Positions 48,229-56,790 of a stretch of 64,000 bases of DNA are shown here, one piece after another (positions within the stretch are counted from its first letter, which is position 1; the number at the start of each line of letters is the position of its first letter). The notes beneath the pieces are model-generated. The model searched no databases. It was not told where the DNA came from and worked only from the letters and a program-made list of their open reading frames with translations. The translations under genes and the position numbers were made by a program. The stretch is from Sphingobacterium sp. UT-1RO-CII-1 (GTDB lineage: Bacteria; Bacteroidota; Bacteroidia; Sphingobacteriales; Sphingobacteriaceae): the NCBI RefSeq assembly GCF_026711005.1, contig NZ_JAPPVJ010000001.1, forward strand, positions 434,001 through 498,000, given 5' to 3'.

Positions 48229-49257
48229 TTATTCTGGCCTCAGTACACTTTTGATAACTTCACCGTTTTTCATTTTAAGAAAGGCTTCTTCCCATTCTTC
48301 TAAAGGCCATACCCCACCTATTAATTTACTGACATCTAGCCGGCCCGTTGCCAGTAAACGGATTACTTTCTCCCACACCGGCCAATTATGGCTGAAGCTT
48401 CCTTGTAATCTCACATTTTTCTGGACAATTGGATCTAGCGAAAACCCCATAGGTTGCGGCCCCCAACCTACTTTGATGATTTGCCCATTTGGCCTGACCC
48501 AATTCATCGCGTTCTGTAATGTTATACTAATCCCGGCAGTATCAATAACGCAATCTACCCCCATCCCGTCCAGTTCTTTCGCCCAATTTCCGGCATCTCC
48601 TACAATAGCTGTCAATCCATATTCTCTCGCTGTTTGCAGCCGAGCTACGTCACTATCTAAACCAACAATAGCAACCTCAGCACCACAAAGTTGTGCAACC
48701 AAGCCGCAGAGCATTCCTATTGTTCCTGGGCCTATAACGATTACCCTATCTCCTGGCTTTATAGCAGCGTTGTTTACCACGGCATTATACGCCACACTAC
48801 AAGGCTCAGTAAGACAAGCGATTTCAAAACTGAGTTGATCAGGGATGCTGTGCAGACAACGGGCAGGCACACACACATATTTAGTCATCGCTCCATTCAC
48901 ACCGTAACCAAACCCCTTTCTTGTTGGGTCTAAATTATAAAGTCCTACTTTTGACAAAGGATTATTCATATCGATAATAGCGGCTGTCTCACTTACTACA
49001 CGATCTCCTTTTTTCCAGTTCTTTACGTTAGAACCGACCTCATGGACGACGCCTGAAAACTCATGTCCCAATACAACGGGGTAATTAACTGGCCAGCTAT
49101 GGCTGGATGTCCACTGATGAAGATCACTACCGCACACACCAACATTACGAACCTCCATAATTACGGCATCAGCATCAGTAAGCAACGGTTTAGACAATTT
49201 CCTTAACTCAACAGAGCCTTTCTTGGCATCATAATTTACGACTGATAAAAACTCCAT
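48229..49257 (-). CDS. Zinc-type alcohol dehydrogenase lacking the structural zinc site
   Basis: A 342-residue medium-chain dehydrogenase of the sorbitol/threonine dehydrogenase kind. The catalytic zinc site is present (VCGSDLHQW, LGHEFSGVVHEVG and LTEPCSVAYNAV), and the Rossmann motif is VIVIGPGTIGMLCGLVA. The lobe that normally has four cysteines for structural zinc reads AIIDMNNPLSKVGLYNLDP, with no Cys at all. Polyol or sugar-acid C-2/C-3/C-5 oxidation is likely. It overlaps the OMPDC-like gene by 22 bases, a sign of strict coupling between this oxidation and the decarboxylation. Confidence 0.9.
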   Translation of the reverse strand: MEFLSVVNYDAKKGSVELRKLSKPLLTDADAVIMEVRNVGVCGSDLHQWTSSHSWPVNYPVVLGHEFSGVVHEVGSNVKNWKKGDRVVSETAAIIDMNNPLSKVGLYNLDPTRKGFGYGVNGAMTKYVCVPARCLHSIPDQLSFEIACLTEPCSVAYNAVVNNAAIKPGDRVIVIGPGTIGMLCGLVAQLCGAEVAIVGLDSDVARLQTAREYGLTAIVGDAGNWAKELDGMGVDCVIDTAGISITLQNAMNWVRPNGQIIKVGWGPQPMGFSLDPIVQKNVRLQGSFSHNWPVWEKVIRLLATGRLDVSKLIGGVWPLEEWEEAFLKMKNGEVIKSVLRPE

Positions 49258-49967
49258 GGCTGTTTAAATTTCTTATTAACTTCTTGTGCATGTATACTAG
49301 CACATATTCTTTTCAATACACTGGTTAAATCTCTGCTGTCAGATGTCTTAAAAGAGTCCGCATCAATTGTCAAAGGTGCGCCCAACACCACTAAAGGTGC
49401 CCCGAATTGCGGACAAGATATTGCCTGTTCTATGGATAAGCCACCAACAGCCTGTACAGGAATACCGACTGCATTTACAATATCGGCTAACTGATCTAAT
49501 GGACTTGGACAAGGCTGTCCTTGAGCGACTAAACCTCTACGTTCATCATAGCCTATATGATGAATTATATAATCACAGCCCAGATCTTCAAGCATCTTGG
49601 CCCCATCAACCATATTATCACAACCCAGGTTATCTCCCATGACCTTAACACCAAAGTCACGTCCTGCTTGCACGACACATTTTATTGTTTCAGGATGTGC
49701 CCTTGCCATAACAACCACATGTGTCGCCCCCGCCTTAGCCATCATCTCTGCTTCCAAATAGCCACCATCCATCGTCTTTAAATCGACGACCAATGGAGTC
49801 TTCGGAAATTCTTGACGAAGCCTCCGAACACCGTGTAAGCCCTCTGCCAACACAAGAGGCGTACCTACTTCAAGCCAGTCTACCCCTGCTTTAAGTGCTA
49901 GATGAGAGGTTTCTAAGGCTTCTTCTATATTTGTTAGATCTAAAGATATTTGAACAATTGGCTTCAT
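49236..49967 (-). CDS. OMPDC/HUMPS-superfamily enzyme (UlaD- or hexulose-phosphate synthase-like)
   Basis: A 243-residue (beta/alpha)8 protein. The superfamily motif DxKxxD is seen as Asp62-Lys64-Asp67 in VVDLKTMDGG; VEVGTPL-type sequence (WLEVGTPLVLAEG, residue 31 on) and AVGGLSIEQA (phosphate loop) also fit. Members are orotidine-5'-phosphate decarboxylase, 3-keto-L-gulonate-6-phosphate decarboxylase (UlaD) and hexulose-6-phosphate synthase. Orotidine decarboxylation is unlikely here because all neighbours are sugar enzymes. A decarboxylase of a 3-keto-sugar acid phosphate fits the context best; formaldehyde chemistry is the alternative. Confidence 0.87.
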   Translation of the reverse strand: MKPIVQISLDLTNIEEALETSHLALKAGVDWLEVGTPLVLAEGLHGVRRLRQEFPKTPLVVDLKTMDGGYLEAEMMAKAGATHVVVMARAHPETIKCVVQAGRDFGVKVMGDNLGCDNMVDGAKMLEDLGCDYIIHHIGYDERRGLVAQGQPCPSPLDQLADIVNAVGIPVQAVGGLSIEQAISCPQFGAPLVVLGAPLTIDADSFKTSDSRDLTSVLKRICASIHAQEVNKKFKQPWSFYQS

Positions 49968-49985
49968 TAATTTATATTGGTTTAC

Positions 49986-50633
49986 TTAATCTAAAATTTT
50001 AACTTGAATATCTTTATACATCACTTTGGAGTTGGGGTCATGCGCCTGTATTGCAAATGTCCCTGAATCAATATACCTTCCGAAATGATCGTCTTTTCTA
50101 ACCAGTTTAGCTCTATCCTCCTGCTGCGTATAAACAACAACTGTCTTGCCATCTACTTTAACAACGACATTATTATCAACTACTTTTATATACAGCTCAA
50201 ACCATTTTCCATCTACAGCATATTTATCTGCTATATCTACCACATTATAAAGACTCCCCGTACGAATGGCATCTTTATGTGAGTTATTCACCTGCACCTC
50301 ATAACCATAATTTGGATATCCCTTTTCCTGAAAACGTGTATGAAAATAAACCCCAGAGTTGGCGTTTTCAAATGTATTGACCTGTGCCTTAAACTCAAAA
50401 TTCTTAAACTGGTGATTCGCCACATTACCTACATAATACAAATGAGACCTTGGTCCATCATGAATGATACATCCATTTTCAACCCTGAATGACGACTGAC
50501 TCTCACTTGCTTGCCAGCCGCTGAGCGTTTTCCCGTCAAACAAAGATATCCATCCGTCCTGCTGTGCGGACACTCCTACATATAAAGCCACAAGAACAAG
50601 GGTTATGTAAACCCGTAATATTTTAATTCTCAT
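49986..50633 (-). CDS. Secreted DUF1080 protein (3-keto-disaccharide hydrolase-like)
   Basis: A 215-residue protein with a signal peptide (about residues 1-24, ending VSAQQ). It is a single concanavalin-like beta-sandwich with the family start GWISLFDGKTLSGWQ and motifs YGYEVQVNNSH and GTFAIQAHDPNS. DUF1080 proteins have been linked to hydrolysis or lyase cleavage of 3-keto-glycosides in Bacteroidota. The gene is 10 bases after the exported Gfo/Idh gene, so the two probably act in sequence in the periplasm. Confidence 0.9.
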   Translation of the reverse strand: MRIKILRVYITLVLVALYVGVSAQQDGWISLFDGKTLSGWQASESQSSFRVENGCIIHDGPRSHLYYVGNVANHQFKNFEFKAQVNTFENANSGVYFHTRFQEKGYPNYGYEVQVNNSHKDAIRTGSLYNVVDIADKYAVDGKWFELYIKVVDNNVVVKVDGKTVVVYTQQEDRAKLVRKDDHFGRYIDSGTFAIQAHDPNSKVMYKDIQVKILD

Positions 50634-50643
50634 ATTTAAATAT

Positions 50644-52092
50644 TTACAAAGATCCCCAACCTGCCCTATACTCTCTCTTTACAAATTCATTGGCTTCGTC
50701 ATAATTCGTAATCTTCATGTTTGCACTGTCCCAACGAAGTACTTTATTACTACCTGGATAGTCAAAGCCTTTTCCGTTAGCCCGTGGTTTAGGAATGTCT
50801 GCCACTCGAATCGCTAAGTTTGCCATCAGAATAGTTTCTGTTAATGGTCCGGCAAGCTCAAAAGGTGCACTTAATTTAGCCTTCCCATATCCGGCTATCG
50901 CTCCTTCAACCCACTGCGCATAATGTCCATTTGCTCCTCCTTTAACCCGCTCATAACGTTGAGGAACTGTAACCTCATTTGTTCGTGATACAGGAATAAG
51001 ACGAGGATTCGCAGCATACTCACTGGCCATCATCTTGCCTTTAGTACCGACAAATAGAATTCCACTATTACCATCTCCCATAATCTCTTCTATTTCCAAA
51101 TCATCAGGTCTTGCTGGTTTAATCCCTCCATCCATCCAATGTAATTTAACATCACCTTGAGTACGGCTTGTTTTTGGAAAAGTAAGCGTTGCATAACCCG
51201 ATGGAGGACAACTATCCTTGAAATACCCCCGTTTACCAAAATCAGTAAACACACTCCCTACGGTAGCCTGCACATCTGTGGGATACTTCAGATCTAAAAC
51301 TGAGAATGGAGCTTCTAGCAGGTGACAACCTAAATCGCCCAGTGCACCCGTTCCATAATCCCACCAACCTCGCCAACTACCCGGAATAAGCCCGTCAACA
51401 TAATCTTTATACGGTGCCGTCCCCAACCATAGATCCCAATGCAACCCTGTTGGAATCACTTTCGCTTTTTCTGGCCAAGGAATTCCCTGAGGCCATACCG
51501 GCCGATTCGTCCATGTGTATACTGTATGTACATCTCCGATTACACCAGCGTCGTACCATTCTCTAAGCTGCCGAACACCATCTCCAGAGGCACCTTGATT
51601 TCCCATTTGCGTAACTACCTTATACTTTTCTGCCGCTTCTGTCAACTTGCGGGCTTCATAAATATCATGGGTCATTGGCTTCTGCACATAAACGTGCTTC
51701 CCTAGCTGCATCGCAGCCATAGCAATAACAGCATGGCTATGGTCTGGTGTCGATACGGATACCGCATCAAAATGTTTGGATTCTTTTTCAAACATTTCAC
51801 GCCAATCATGATAATACTTTGCTTTAGGGTATTTTTCTCTAGAATCCTTCGCCATACGATCATCGACGTCACATAAATAAGCTATATCCGCCTTTCCACT
51901 ATCGTGAAAACTATTCAGATCACTCTTCCCCTTCCCTCCTACACCAACGCCTGCTACGACTAACTTATCACTTGGTGCTGTAAAACCTTTACCTCCCAAA
52001 ACATGTCTAGGCACTATACTGATTCCGGCTAAAGCGATACCTGCTTTGCCAATAAAGTCTCTTCTTGATTGGTTTTTGATGTTTTTACTCAT
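50644..52092 (-). CDS. Tat-exported Gfo/Idh/MocA-family oxidoreductase
   Basis: A 482-residue oxidoreductase. The N-terminal twin-arginine signal is SRRDFIGKAGIALAG (residues 9-23), so the folded, NAD(P)-loaded enzyme goes to the periplasm. The Rossmann motif VAGVGVGGKGKSD and the (E/Q)KP motif YVQKPMTHD are clear, and the C-terminal domain has LGCHLLEAPFSVL. Exported members of this family interconvert sugars and 3-keto sugars, using tightly bound cofactor. It leads the 11-gene operon. Its promoter region and first 29 codons were copied to 60551-60915. Confidence 0.92.
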   Translation of the reverse strand: MSKNIKNQSRRDFIGKAGIALAGISIVPRHVLGGKGFTAPSDKLVVAGVGVGGKGKSDLNSFHDSGKADIAYLCDVDDRMAKDSREKYPKAKYYHDWREMFEKESKHFDAVSVSTPDHSHAVIAMAAMQLGKHVYVQKPMTHDIYEARKLTEAAEKYKVVTQMGNQGASGDGVRQLREWYDAGVIGDVHTVYTWTNRPVWPQGIPWPEKAKVIPTGLHWDLWLGTAPYKDYVDGLIPGSWRGWWDYGTGALGDLGCHLLEAPFSVLDLKYPTDVQATVGSVFTDFGKRGYFKDSCPPSGYATLTFPKTSRTQGDVKLHWMDGGIKPARPDDLEIEEIMGDGNSGILFVGTKGKMMASEYAANPRLIPVSRTNEVTVPQRYERVKGGANGHYAQWVEGAIAGYGKAKLSAPFELAGPLTETILMANLAIRVADIPKPRANGKGFDYPGSNKVLRWDSANMKITNYDEANEFVKREYRAGWGSL

Positions 52093-52375
52093 AATATTTA
52101 ACAGTTTATATTAAAGAATACTCGCGTTTATATTAGCGTCCGGCACTTAACATCATTGAATATCAAATGCCTCCCCTCCATGCCACATATGTATATTTAA
52201 TAAATAGGTTTAATTACAAGTCTAAAGTTCAATGTTTTAGGTGGATAGATTTTACATCAACTTAGCTTATTATTATAGGATATTAGCATTATTCGACATA
52301 TTGAATCATCTGAACAATTGTGAAAAATAATACTAAGCATAGCCTACAATAAAAAAAGAGCTTCTTAAAATATTA
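52010..52375. repeat. Segmental duplication, donor copy
   Basis: 366 bases matching 60551-60915, with 11 substitutions and one single-base gap by my hand alignment (about 97% identical). It spans the first 28-29 codons of the Gfo/Idh gene, its upstream region and half of the terminator of the neighbouring operon. Because here it runs smoothly into a whole gene on one side and a whole terminator on the other, this copy is the likely donor. Confidence 0.95.
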
Positions 52376-52470
52376 GGAAGCTCTTTCAAAGGTTATACAA
52401 GAAAATAAAATCACAAACCCAAGAGTTTTTTATTCATCCCCACCTTTCTCTCCATATAAGGCCTCTTAAA
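52093..52470. other. Control region of the Gfo/Idh-led operon
   Basis: 378 bases without a gene, between the SDR stop (52471) and the Gfo/Idh start (52092), all on the minus strand. It contains the SDR-operon terminator at 52351-52386 and then about 258 bases that must hold the promoter of the 11-gene operon. No perfect TTTG-N19-TAnnTTTG match was seen, so the promoter may need an activator or another sigma factor. Nearly the whole promoter part is duplicated at 60634-60915. Confidence 0.7.
52351..52386 (-). terminator. Terminator of the GMC-to-SDR operon
   Basis: On the minus strand AAAGAGCTTC pairs with GAAGCTCTTT across a 12-base loop, then a T7 run. It lies 85 bases after the last SDR gene. 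The right edge of the duplicated segment falls in its loop. Confidence 0.9.
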
Positions 52471-53247
52471 TCAACTATTTAATCGAGTAAAACCTCCATC
52501 AATAGCATAGTCACAACCTGTCAAAAAAGAAGCTTCATCAGAAGCAAGATATAATGCTAAAAAGGCGATTTCCTCTGGTTTAGCCATACGTCCTATAGGT
52601 TGCGTAGCTGATAGCTTTAAAAACATTTCCTCTTCCTTACCTGGATAATTACGCTTAATATAGTCATCTACAAAAGGTGTATGCACTCGCCCTGGTGAAA
52701 TACAATTACAGCGTATACCATAATTAATATAATCTTTAGCAATGGATAAGGTCATTGCAACAACAGCGCCTTTCCCCGTGCTATAGGCGAAACGATCGGC
52801 TAGACCTACACTTGCTGCAACAGAAGCCATATTCAGAATCACCCCTCCCTTGCTTTTCATATGGACAATCACAGCTTTTGCAACCTGAAACATACCTTTC
52901 ACATTAATTTCATAAATTTTATCCAAATCATTTTCTGTTGTTTGTTCCAAAGTGCCAATATGAGAAACCCCTGCATTGTTAACAACGATATCCAACTGAT
53001 CAGACTCTTTCATAACTTGATTAATCGCACTTTCCACTTCAGATTGAATCGCTACATTACAAGGAATTGATATAACTGTTCCCTTCCCTCCTTTTTCAGC
53101 TCGATTATCGTCTTTACCTGTCGTTAAATCCAATACATATACACTAGCCCCTCTTGATACAAATAAATCAACAATAGCTTTACCAATACCACTTTGCCCT
53201 CCGGTGACAAGTGCGGTTTTCCCTTTCAAAGAAAAAATATGTTCCAT
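52471..53247 (-). CDS. Short-chain dehydrogenase, sugar-acid type
   Basis: A 258-residue classical SDR. Motifs: VTGGQSGIGKAIV (residues 15-27), VNNAGVSHIG, the catalytic YSTGKGAVV, and the end LTGCDYAIDGGFTRLN. The region QPIGRMAKPEEIAFLALYLASDEASF resembles 2-keto-3-deoxy-L-fuconate dehydrogenase-type SDRs, which work downstream of a sugar-acid dehydratase. That fits the IlvD/Edd gene two genes upstream. Last gene of its operon. Confidence 0.88.
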   Translation of the reverse strand: MEHIFSLKGKTALVTGGQSGIGKAIVDLFVSRGASVYVLDLTTGKDDNRAEKGGKGTVISIPCNVAIQSEVESAINQVMKESDQLDIVVNNAGVSHIGTLEQTTENDLDKIYEINVKGMFQVAKAVIVHMKSKGGVILNMASVAASVGLADRFAYSTGKGAVVAMTLSIAKDYINYGIRCNCISPGRVHTPFVDDYIKRNYPGKEEEMFLKLSATQPIGRMAKPEEIAFLALYLASDEASFLTGCDYAIDGGFTRLNS

Positions 53248-53261
53248 AGTTCTAAAATATC

Positions 53262-54020
53262 TTAAGGTGCTGGGCTTACAGCTGTCCAGCCTCCGTCAAC
53301 AACCAGCGTCTGCCCGTTTATATGTCTTCCACTATCACTAAGCAAAAATAAAGCTGCTGCTGCTATATCACTTGGAGAAGCGGCTCTTCCCATGGGTGTG
53401 ATTTTCGCCCATATATCTTCATAATTGGGATCCTCTATGGTTCTTTCGGTCAGTGTCGCTCCAGGCGCTACGGTATTGACATTGATTCCGTAAGGTGACA
53501 GTTCTAAAACTAAATGCTTCGCTAAAACCTCTAATGCCGCCTTTGACATACCATAAGCGGCTAGATCCTTATGAGCTCTATGTCCAGTTACGGAGGAGGT
53601 AAACAAAACAGAGCCCCCTTTTCCCTGCTTGATCATTTCTTTTGCTGCTGCTTGAACAAGAAAGAAAGACCCACTTAAATTGACATCCATCACCTTATTG
53701 AAACTCTCTCGTGTATATGTTAAAAAATCATGAAAAAGTGTGATACCTGCATTGGCAACAACCAAATCAAGTGAACCCGTTTCGTTTAGCGCTCTTTGAA
53801 CAATCAGATCAATTACCAAAGAATCAGATGCATTACCAGAACAACCAAAGCAAGCACCAATCTTACTTATTTCTGACACGGCCTCTTTCGTTAGGTCTTC
53901 ATCAAGATCGTTTAATATCACTACTGCCCCTTCTAATGCTAATTGTCGGGCCATTTCCAACCCAATACCTTGACCAGCACCTGTTACAATAGCAGTTTTA
54001 TTTACAAATCTTTTACTCAT
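53262..54020 (-). CDS. Short-chain dehydrogenase, sugar dehydrogenase type
   Basis: A 252-residue classical SDR. Motifs: VTGAGQGIGLEMARQ (residues 13-27), VANAGITLF, the triad in FTSSVTGHRAHKDLAAYGMSK, and INGQTLVVDGGWTAV. It is close in style to glucose/galactose 1-dehydrogenases and 3-oxoacyl reductases. Since it shares an operon with a sugar-acid dehydratase, oxidation of an aldose or a keto-deoxy acid is likely. It is 14 bases before the next SDR and 140 bases after the dehydratase. Confidence 0.87.
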   Translation of the reverse strand: MSKRFVNKTAIVTGAGQGIGLEMARQLALEGAVVILNDLDEDLTKEAVSEISKIGACFGCSGNASDSLVIDLIVQRALNETGSLDLVVANAGITLFHDFLTYTRESFNKVMDVNLSGSFFLVQAAAKEMIKQGKGGSVLFTSSVTGHRAHKDLAAYGMSKAALEVLAKHLVLELSPYGINVNTVAPGATLTERTIEDPNYEDIWAKITPMGRAASPSDIAAAALFLLSDSGRHINGQTLVVDGGWTAVSPAP

Positions 54021-54160
54021 ATGTATAAAATTATCTTCGATGAGCTCGAAGGCTCAGTTTGTTTTTCAATGCTCATATCGAATCACCAAAGTATTGTCAT
54101 CCCTGTTTGTGCAGTCAGTACTACATAGATATTTCATACTATCTTATGCCTTATAAACAG

Positions 54161-55867
54161 TTAATGAGAATCTCTTGATACTTTACTACCTGATCCACCT
54201 CTTAGAAAGTCAAAGTCCGCCCCTAAGTGTGCTTGCTCCACATGATCAACATATAACTTAGTATAACCTCGATCAAAAGTATTTACCGCTAACTTCATGC
54301 TATCACGGCGTTTGCTAAGTTCTTCTTCCTCGACTAACAGCTCTAGGCGGCGTGCTGCCACATCCAAACTGATTAAATCGCCTTCAGCGACCAACGCCAA
54401 TGTCCCTCCTGCTGCTGCTTCTGGCGAAACATGTAGAACCACAGTTCCAAAGCCCGTACCACTCATTCGCCCATCTGAAATACGAACCATATCTGTCACA
54501 CCTTGATCTAATAACTTCTTCGGGATCCCCATATTTCCAACCTCGGGCATTCCAGGATAGCCTTTTGGCCCAACATTCTTAAGCACAAGCACAGAGCTTT
54601 CATCAACCTCGAGATGAGGGTCATCGATCCTTTTTCTATAATCTTCAATATCTTCAAAAACAACTGCTTTACCCGTATGTTGCATTAGTTTTATAGAAGC
54701 TGCTGATGGTTTCAAAACAGCTCCTTTCTCACATAGATTTCCCTTTAAGATAACAATACCCGACAGCGTATTGAAAGGTTCATCAGCCGTAGAGACTACA
54801 GCATTATTTAAGCTTTTACGGTTTTCTATATTCTCACCTAAGGTCTTACCGTTAACTGTCAATACATCAAGATGTAGGTATTTCTTAATAGCATCCATCA
54901 CTACAGGTATTCCTCCCGCATAATATAGATCCTCCATAAAATACTGACCAGAGGGCTGTAAGTTTGCCACTAAAGGGACGTCTCTTGATAAGATATCGAA
55001 GTCCTCCAAGTCAAGTTCTACACCGATACGACCAGCAATAGCCATAAGGTGAATGGCAAAATTTGTCGAACCCCCAATCGCAGCATTAACCCGAATGGCA
55101 TTCTCAAATGCCTCTCGCTTTAAAATATCAGATAGTTTAACATCGTCTAGAACCATCTCAACGATTCGACGACCCGAAAGTTGAGCCAGCACCTTCCGAT
55201 GCGCATCAACTGCTGGAATAGCAGCGTTACCAGGTAGCGAGAGTCCTAGAGCTTCTACCATACTAGCCATAGATGATGCCGTTCCCATGACCGCACAATG
55301 CCCGCTACTTCTGCACATACCTGCTTCCGCCAGATTCATTTCTTCTTCGGAGAGCAGTCCTTTTCTAGCATCTTCAGAGAAACGCCATAAATCACTCGTA
55401 CCAATATCTTTCCCATTAAATTTACCTGTCAACATAGGCCCCCCAGAGACTACCATCGTCGGTATATCAACACTACACGCGCCCATCACCAACGAAGGCG
55501 TTGTTTTGTCACAACCACATAATAAGATCACTCCATCAAGCGGATTAGCTCGTATAGACTCCTCAACATCCATACTAGCCAAGTTTCTAAACAGCATAGT
55601 CGTTGGCTTCATCAATGTTTCGCCAAGGGACATCACGGGAAATTCTAAAGGGAAACCTCCAGCTTCGATAACGCCACGCTTAACGGACTCGGCAAGGTCT
55701 CGGAAGTGAGCATTACAAGGAGTTAACTCTGACCACGTATTACAGATGCCAATAACAGGCTTATTCTTAAACATGTCGGCGGGTATCCCTTGATTCTTCA
55801 TCCATGCTCTATAGATAAAACCATCCTTGCCTTTCCTCTCAAACCATTCACTACTTCTTAGCTTCAT
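54161..55867 (-). CDS. IlvD/Edd-family sugar-acid dehydratase
   Basis: A 568-residue dehydratase and a paralogue of ilvD in this same window. Fe-S cysteines are seen in GICNTWSELTPCNAH (Cys42 region), CGCDKTTPSLVMG and CRSSGHCAVMGTAS. The TPCN..R and CGCDKTTP variants are those of pentonate/hexonate dehydratases (L-arabonate, D-xylonate type) rather than true IlvD, which has CDKNMPG. It would make a 2-keto-3-deoxy sugar acid from an aldonate. The two SDRs behind it could supply or oxidise its substrate and product. No KDG/KDPG aldolase gene is in the window. Confidence 0.92.
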   Translation of the reverse strand: MKLRSSEWFERKGKDGFIYRAWMKNQGIPADMFKNKPVIGICNTWSELTPCNAHFRDLAESVKRGVIEAGGFPLEFPVMSLGETLMKPTTMLFRNLASMDVEESIRANPLDGVILLCGCDKTTPSLVMGACSVDIPTMVVSGGPMLTGKFNGKDIGTSDLWRFSEDARKGLLSEEEMNLAEAGMCRSSGHCAVMGTASSMASMVEALGLSLPGNAAIPAVDAHRKVLAQLSGRRIVEMVLDDVKLSDILKREAFENAIRVNAAIGGSTNFAIHLMAIAGRIGVELDLEDFDILSRDVPLVANLQPSGQYFMEDLYYAGGIPVVMDAIKKYLHLDVLTVNGKTLGENIENRKSLNNAVVSTADEPFNTLSGIVILKGNLCEKGAVLKPSAASIKLMQHTGKAVVFEDIEDYRKRIDDPHLEVDESSVLVLKNVGPKGYPGMPEVGNMGIPKKLLDQGVTDMVRISDGRMSGTGFGTVVLHVSPEAAAGGTLALVAEGDLISLDVAARRLELLVEEEELSKRRDSMKLAVNTFDRGYTKLYVDHVEQAHLGADFDFLRGGSGSKVSRDSH

Positions 55868-55949
55868 AAAAATAAGGTTTAATAAGTTTATATTTTATTG
55901 GGCCACCTACAGGAACTATTCTTTAAAAGAACCTAAAAGCTATCGCTTA

Positions 55950-56786
55950 CTATCTGTTTTTTAATTGGTGTAATAACAAGATCCCGTCTTTCAGATCACT
56001 AAAATTATCATCCCAATCGTGTTCGCATTCGACAAAAATAAATCCTTCGTATTCTTGTCTATAGAGTTCGTCCATTACTGCGCTATAGTCAATTACACCA
56101 TCGCCCATTCTGACATCTTCGGCTTCAATATTACCAAATGTGTCCAAATCTTTTGCATGAACACTCACGATATGTCCCTCTAACTTTTGTAAGCATTCGA
56201 CAGGATCAAGTCCACTTCTAACCCAATGACCTAAGTCTGCACACACCTTAAAGTTATCCCTACCATCTAATGCGTGTAAAACCGAATCGGGATGCCAAAA
56301 ACGACTATGCCCTTTTGCATGCTCGTGTATGGCTAATTTCATAGCATACTTCCCTGCCAAATCGTTGAGCTCATCCCAAAGTTCTGGCTCAGGCTCCCCA
56401 ACTAAAAATTGCATACCTAGCTGTTGCCCCTTCTTAAACAAAGCTTCCCAATCTGCGAGCGTTTTCCCATCTGCATACATCGAAACCATCTCCATCTGAT
56501 TCCTGTTCAACATGCTGTGTACCTTTTCAATTTCACTATCATTAAGTTCTGAAACAGCTCTGTCTCCAAACTCACCTCCTATACGATGAAAGAAAAAACC
56601 TTCTATATAATTAACACCCGTAAGCTTCGCTTTCTCCACAGCTTCATCTAAGGAAAACCTATTAAACGAGTACAAAGCGACACCAATTTTAGGGCTCTTC
56701 GCATCATCTTTTTGAAAGCCACAGGAAGCAAAAAACAATCCTATACACACTGATAACACTACAATCCAAAAATATCTTAACTTCAT
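55950..56786 (-). CDS. Exported sugar isomerase/epimerase-like TIM barrel lipoprotein
   Basis: A 278-residue xylose-isomerase-like TIM barrel with an export signal ending LFFASC (Cys22, probable lipid anchor). Metal-binding candidates: Glu/His in LAIHEHAKGHSRFW, Asp/His in VCADLGHWVRSG, His in VSVHAKDLD and Glu in IFVECEHDW. Periplasmic members of this family occur next to exported Gfo/Idh, DUF1080 and GMC genes and may act on 3-keto sugars. It starts 4 bases after the deacetylase gene. Confidence 0.87.
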   Translation of the reverse strand: MKLRYFWIVVLSVCIGLFFASCGFQKDDAKSPKIGVALYSFNRFSLDEAVEKAKLTGVNYIEGFFFHRIGGEFGDRAVSELNDSEIEKVHSMLNRNQMEMVSMYADGKTLADWEALFKKGQQLGMQFLVGEPEPELWDELNDLAGKYAMKLAIHEHAKGHSRFWHPDSVLHALDGRDNFKVCADLGHWVRSGLDPVECLQKLEGHIVSVHAKDLDTFGNIEAEDVRMGDGVIDYSAVMDELYRQEYEGFIFVECEHDWDDNFSDLKDGILLLHQLKNR

Positions 56787-56790
56787 CTCA

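Noticed and set aside
48251..48838. A 195-codon plus-strand frame
   Set aside because: It lies fully antisense to the zinc dehydrogenase, has low-complexity composition and no domain; the minus-strand gene has clear motifs.
49236..49967. pyrF (orotidine-5'-phosphate decarboxylase)
   Set aside because: Only the superfamily motif DxKxxD is shared; all neighbours are sugar enzymes and no pyrimidine gene is near.
55287..55709. A 140-codon plus-strand frame
   Set aside because: Antisense to the IlvD/Edd dehydratase and without recognisable features.
54161..55867. A second ilvD for branched-chain synthesis
   Set aside because: The Fe-S motifs are those of sugar-acid dehydratases, and a complete true ilvD is present at 19004.
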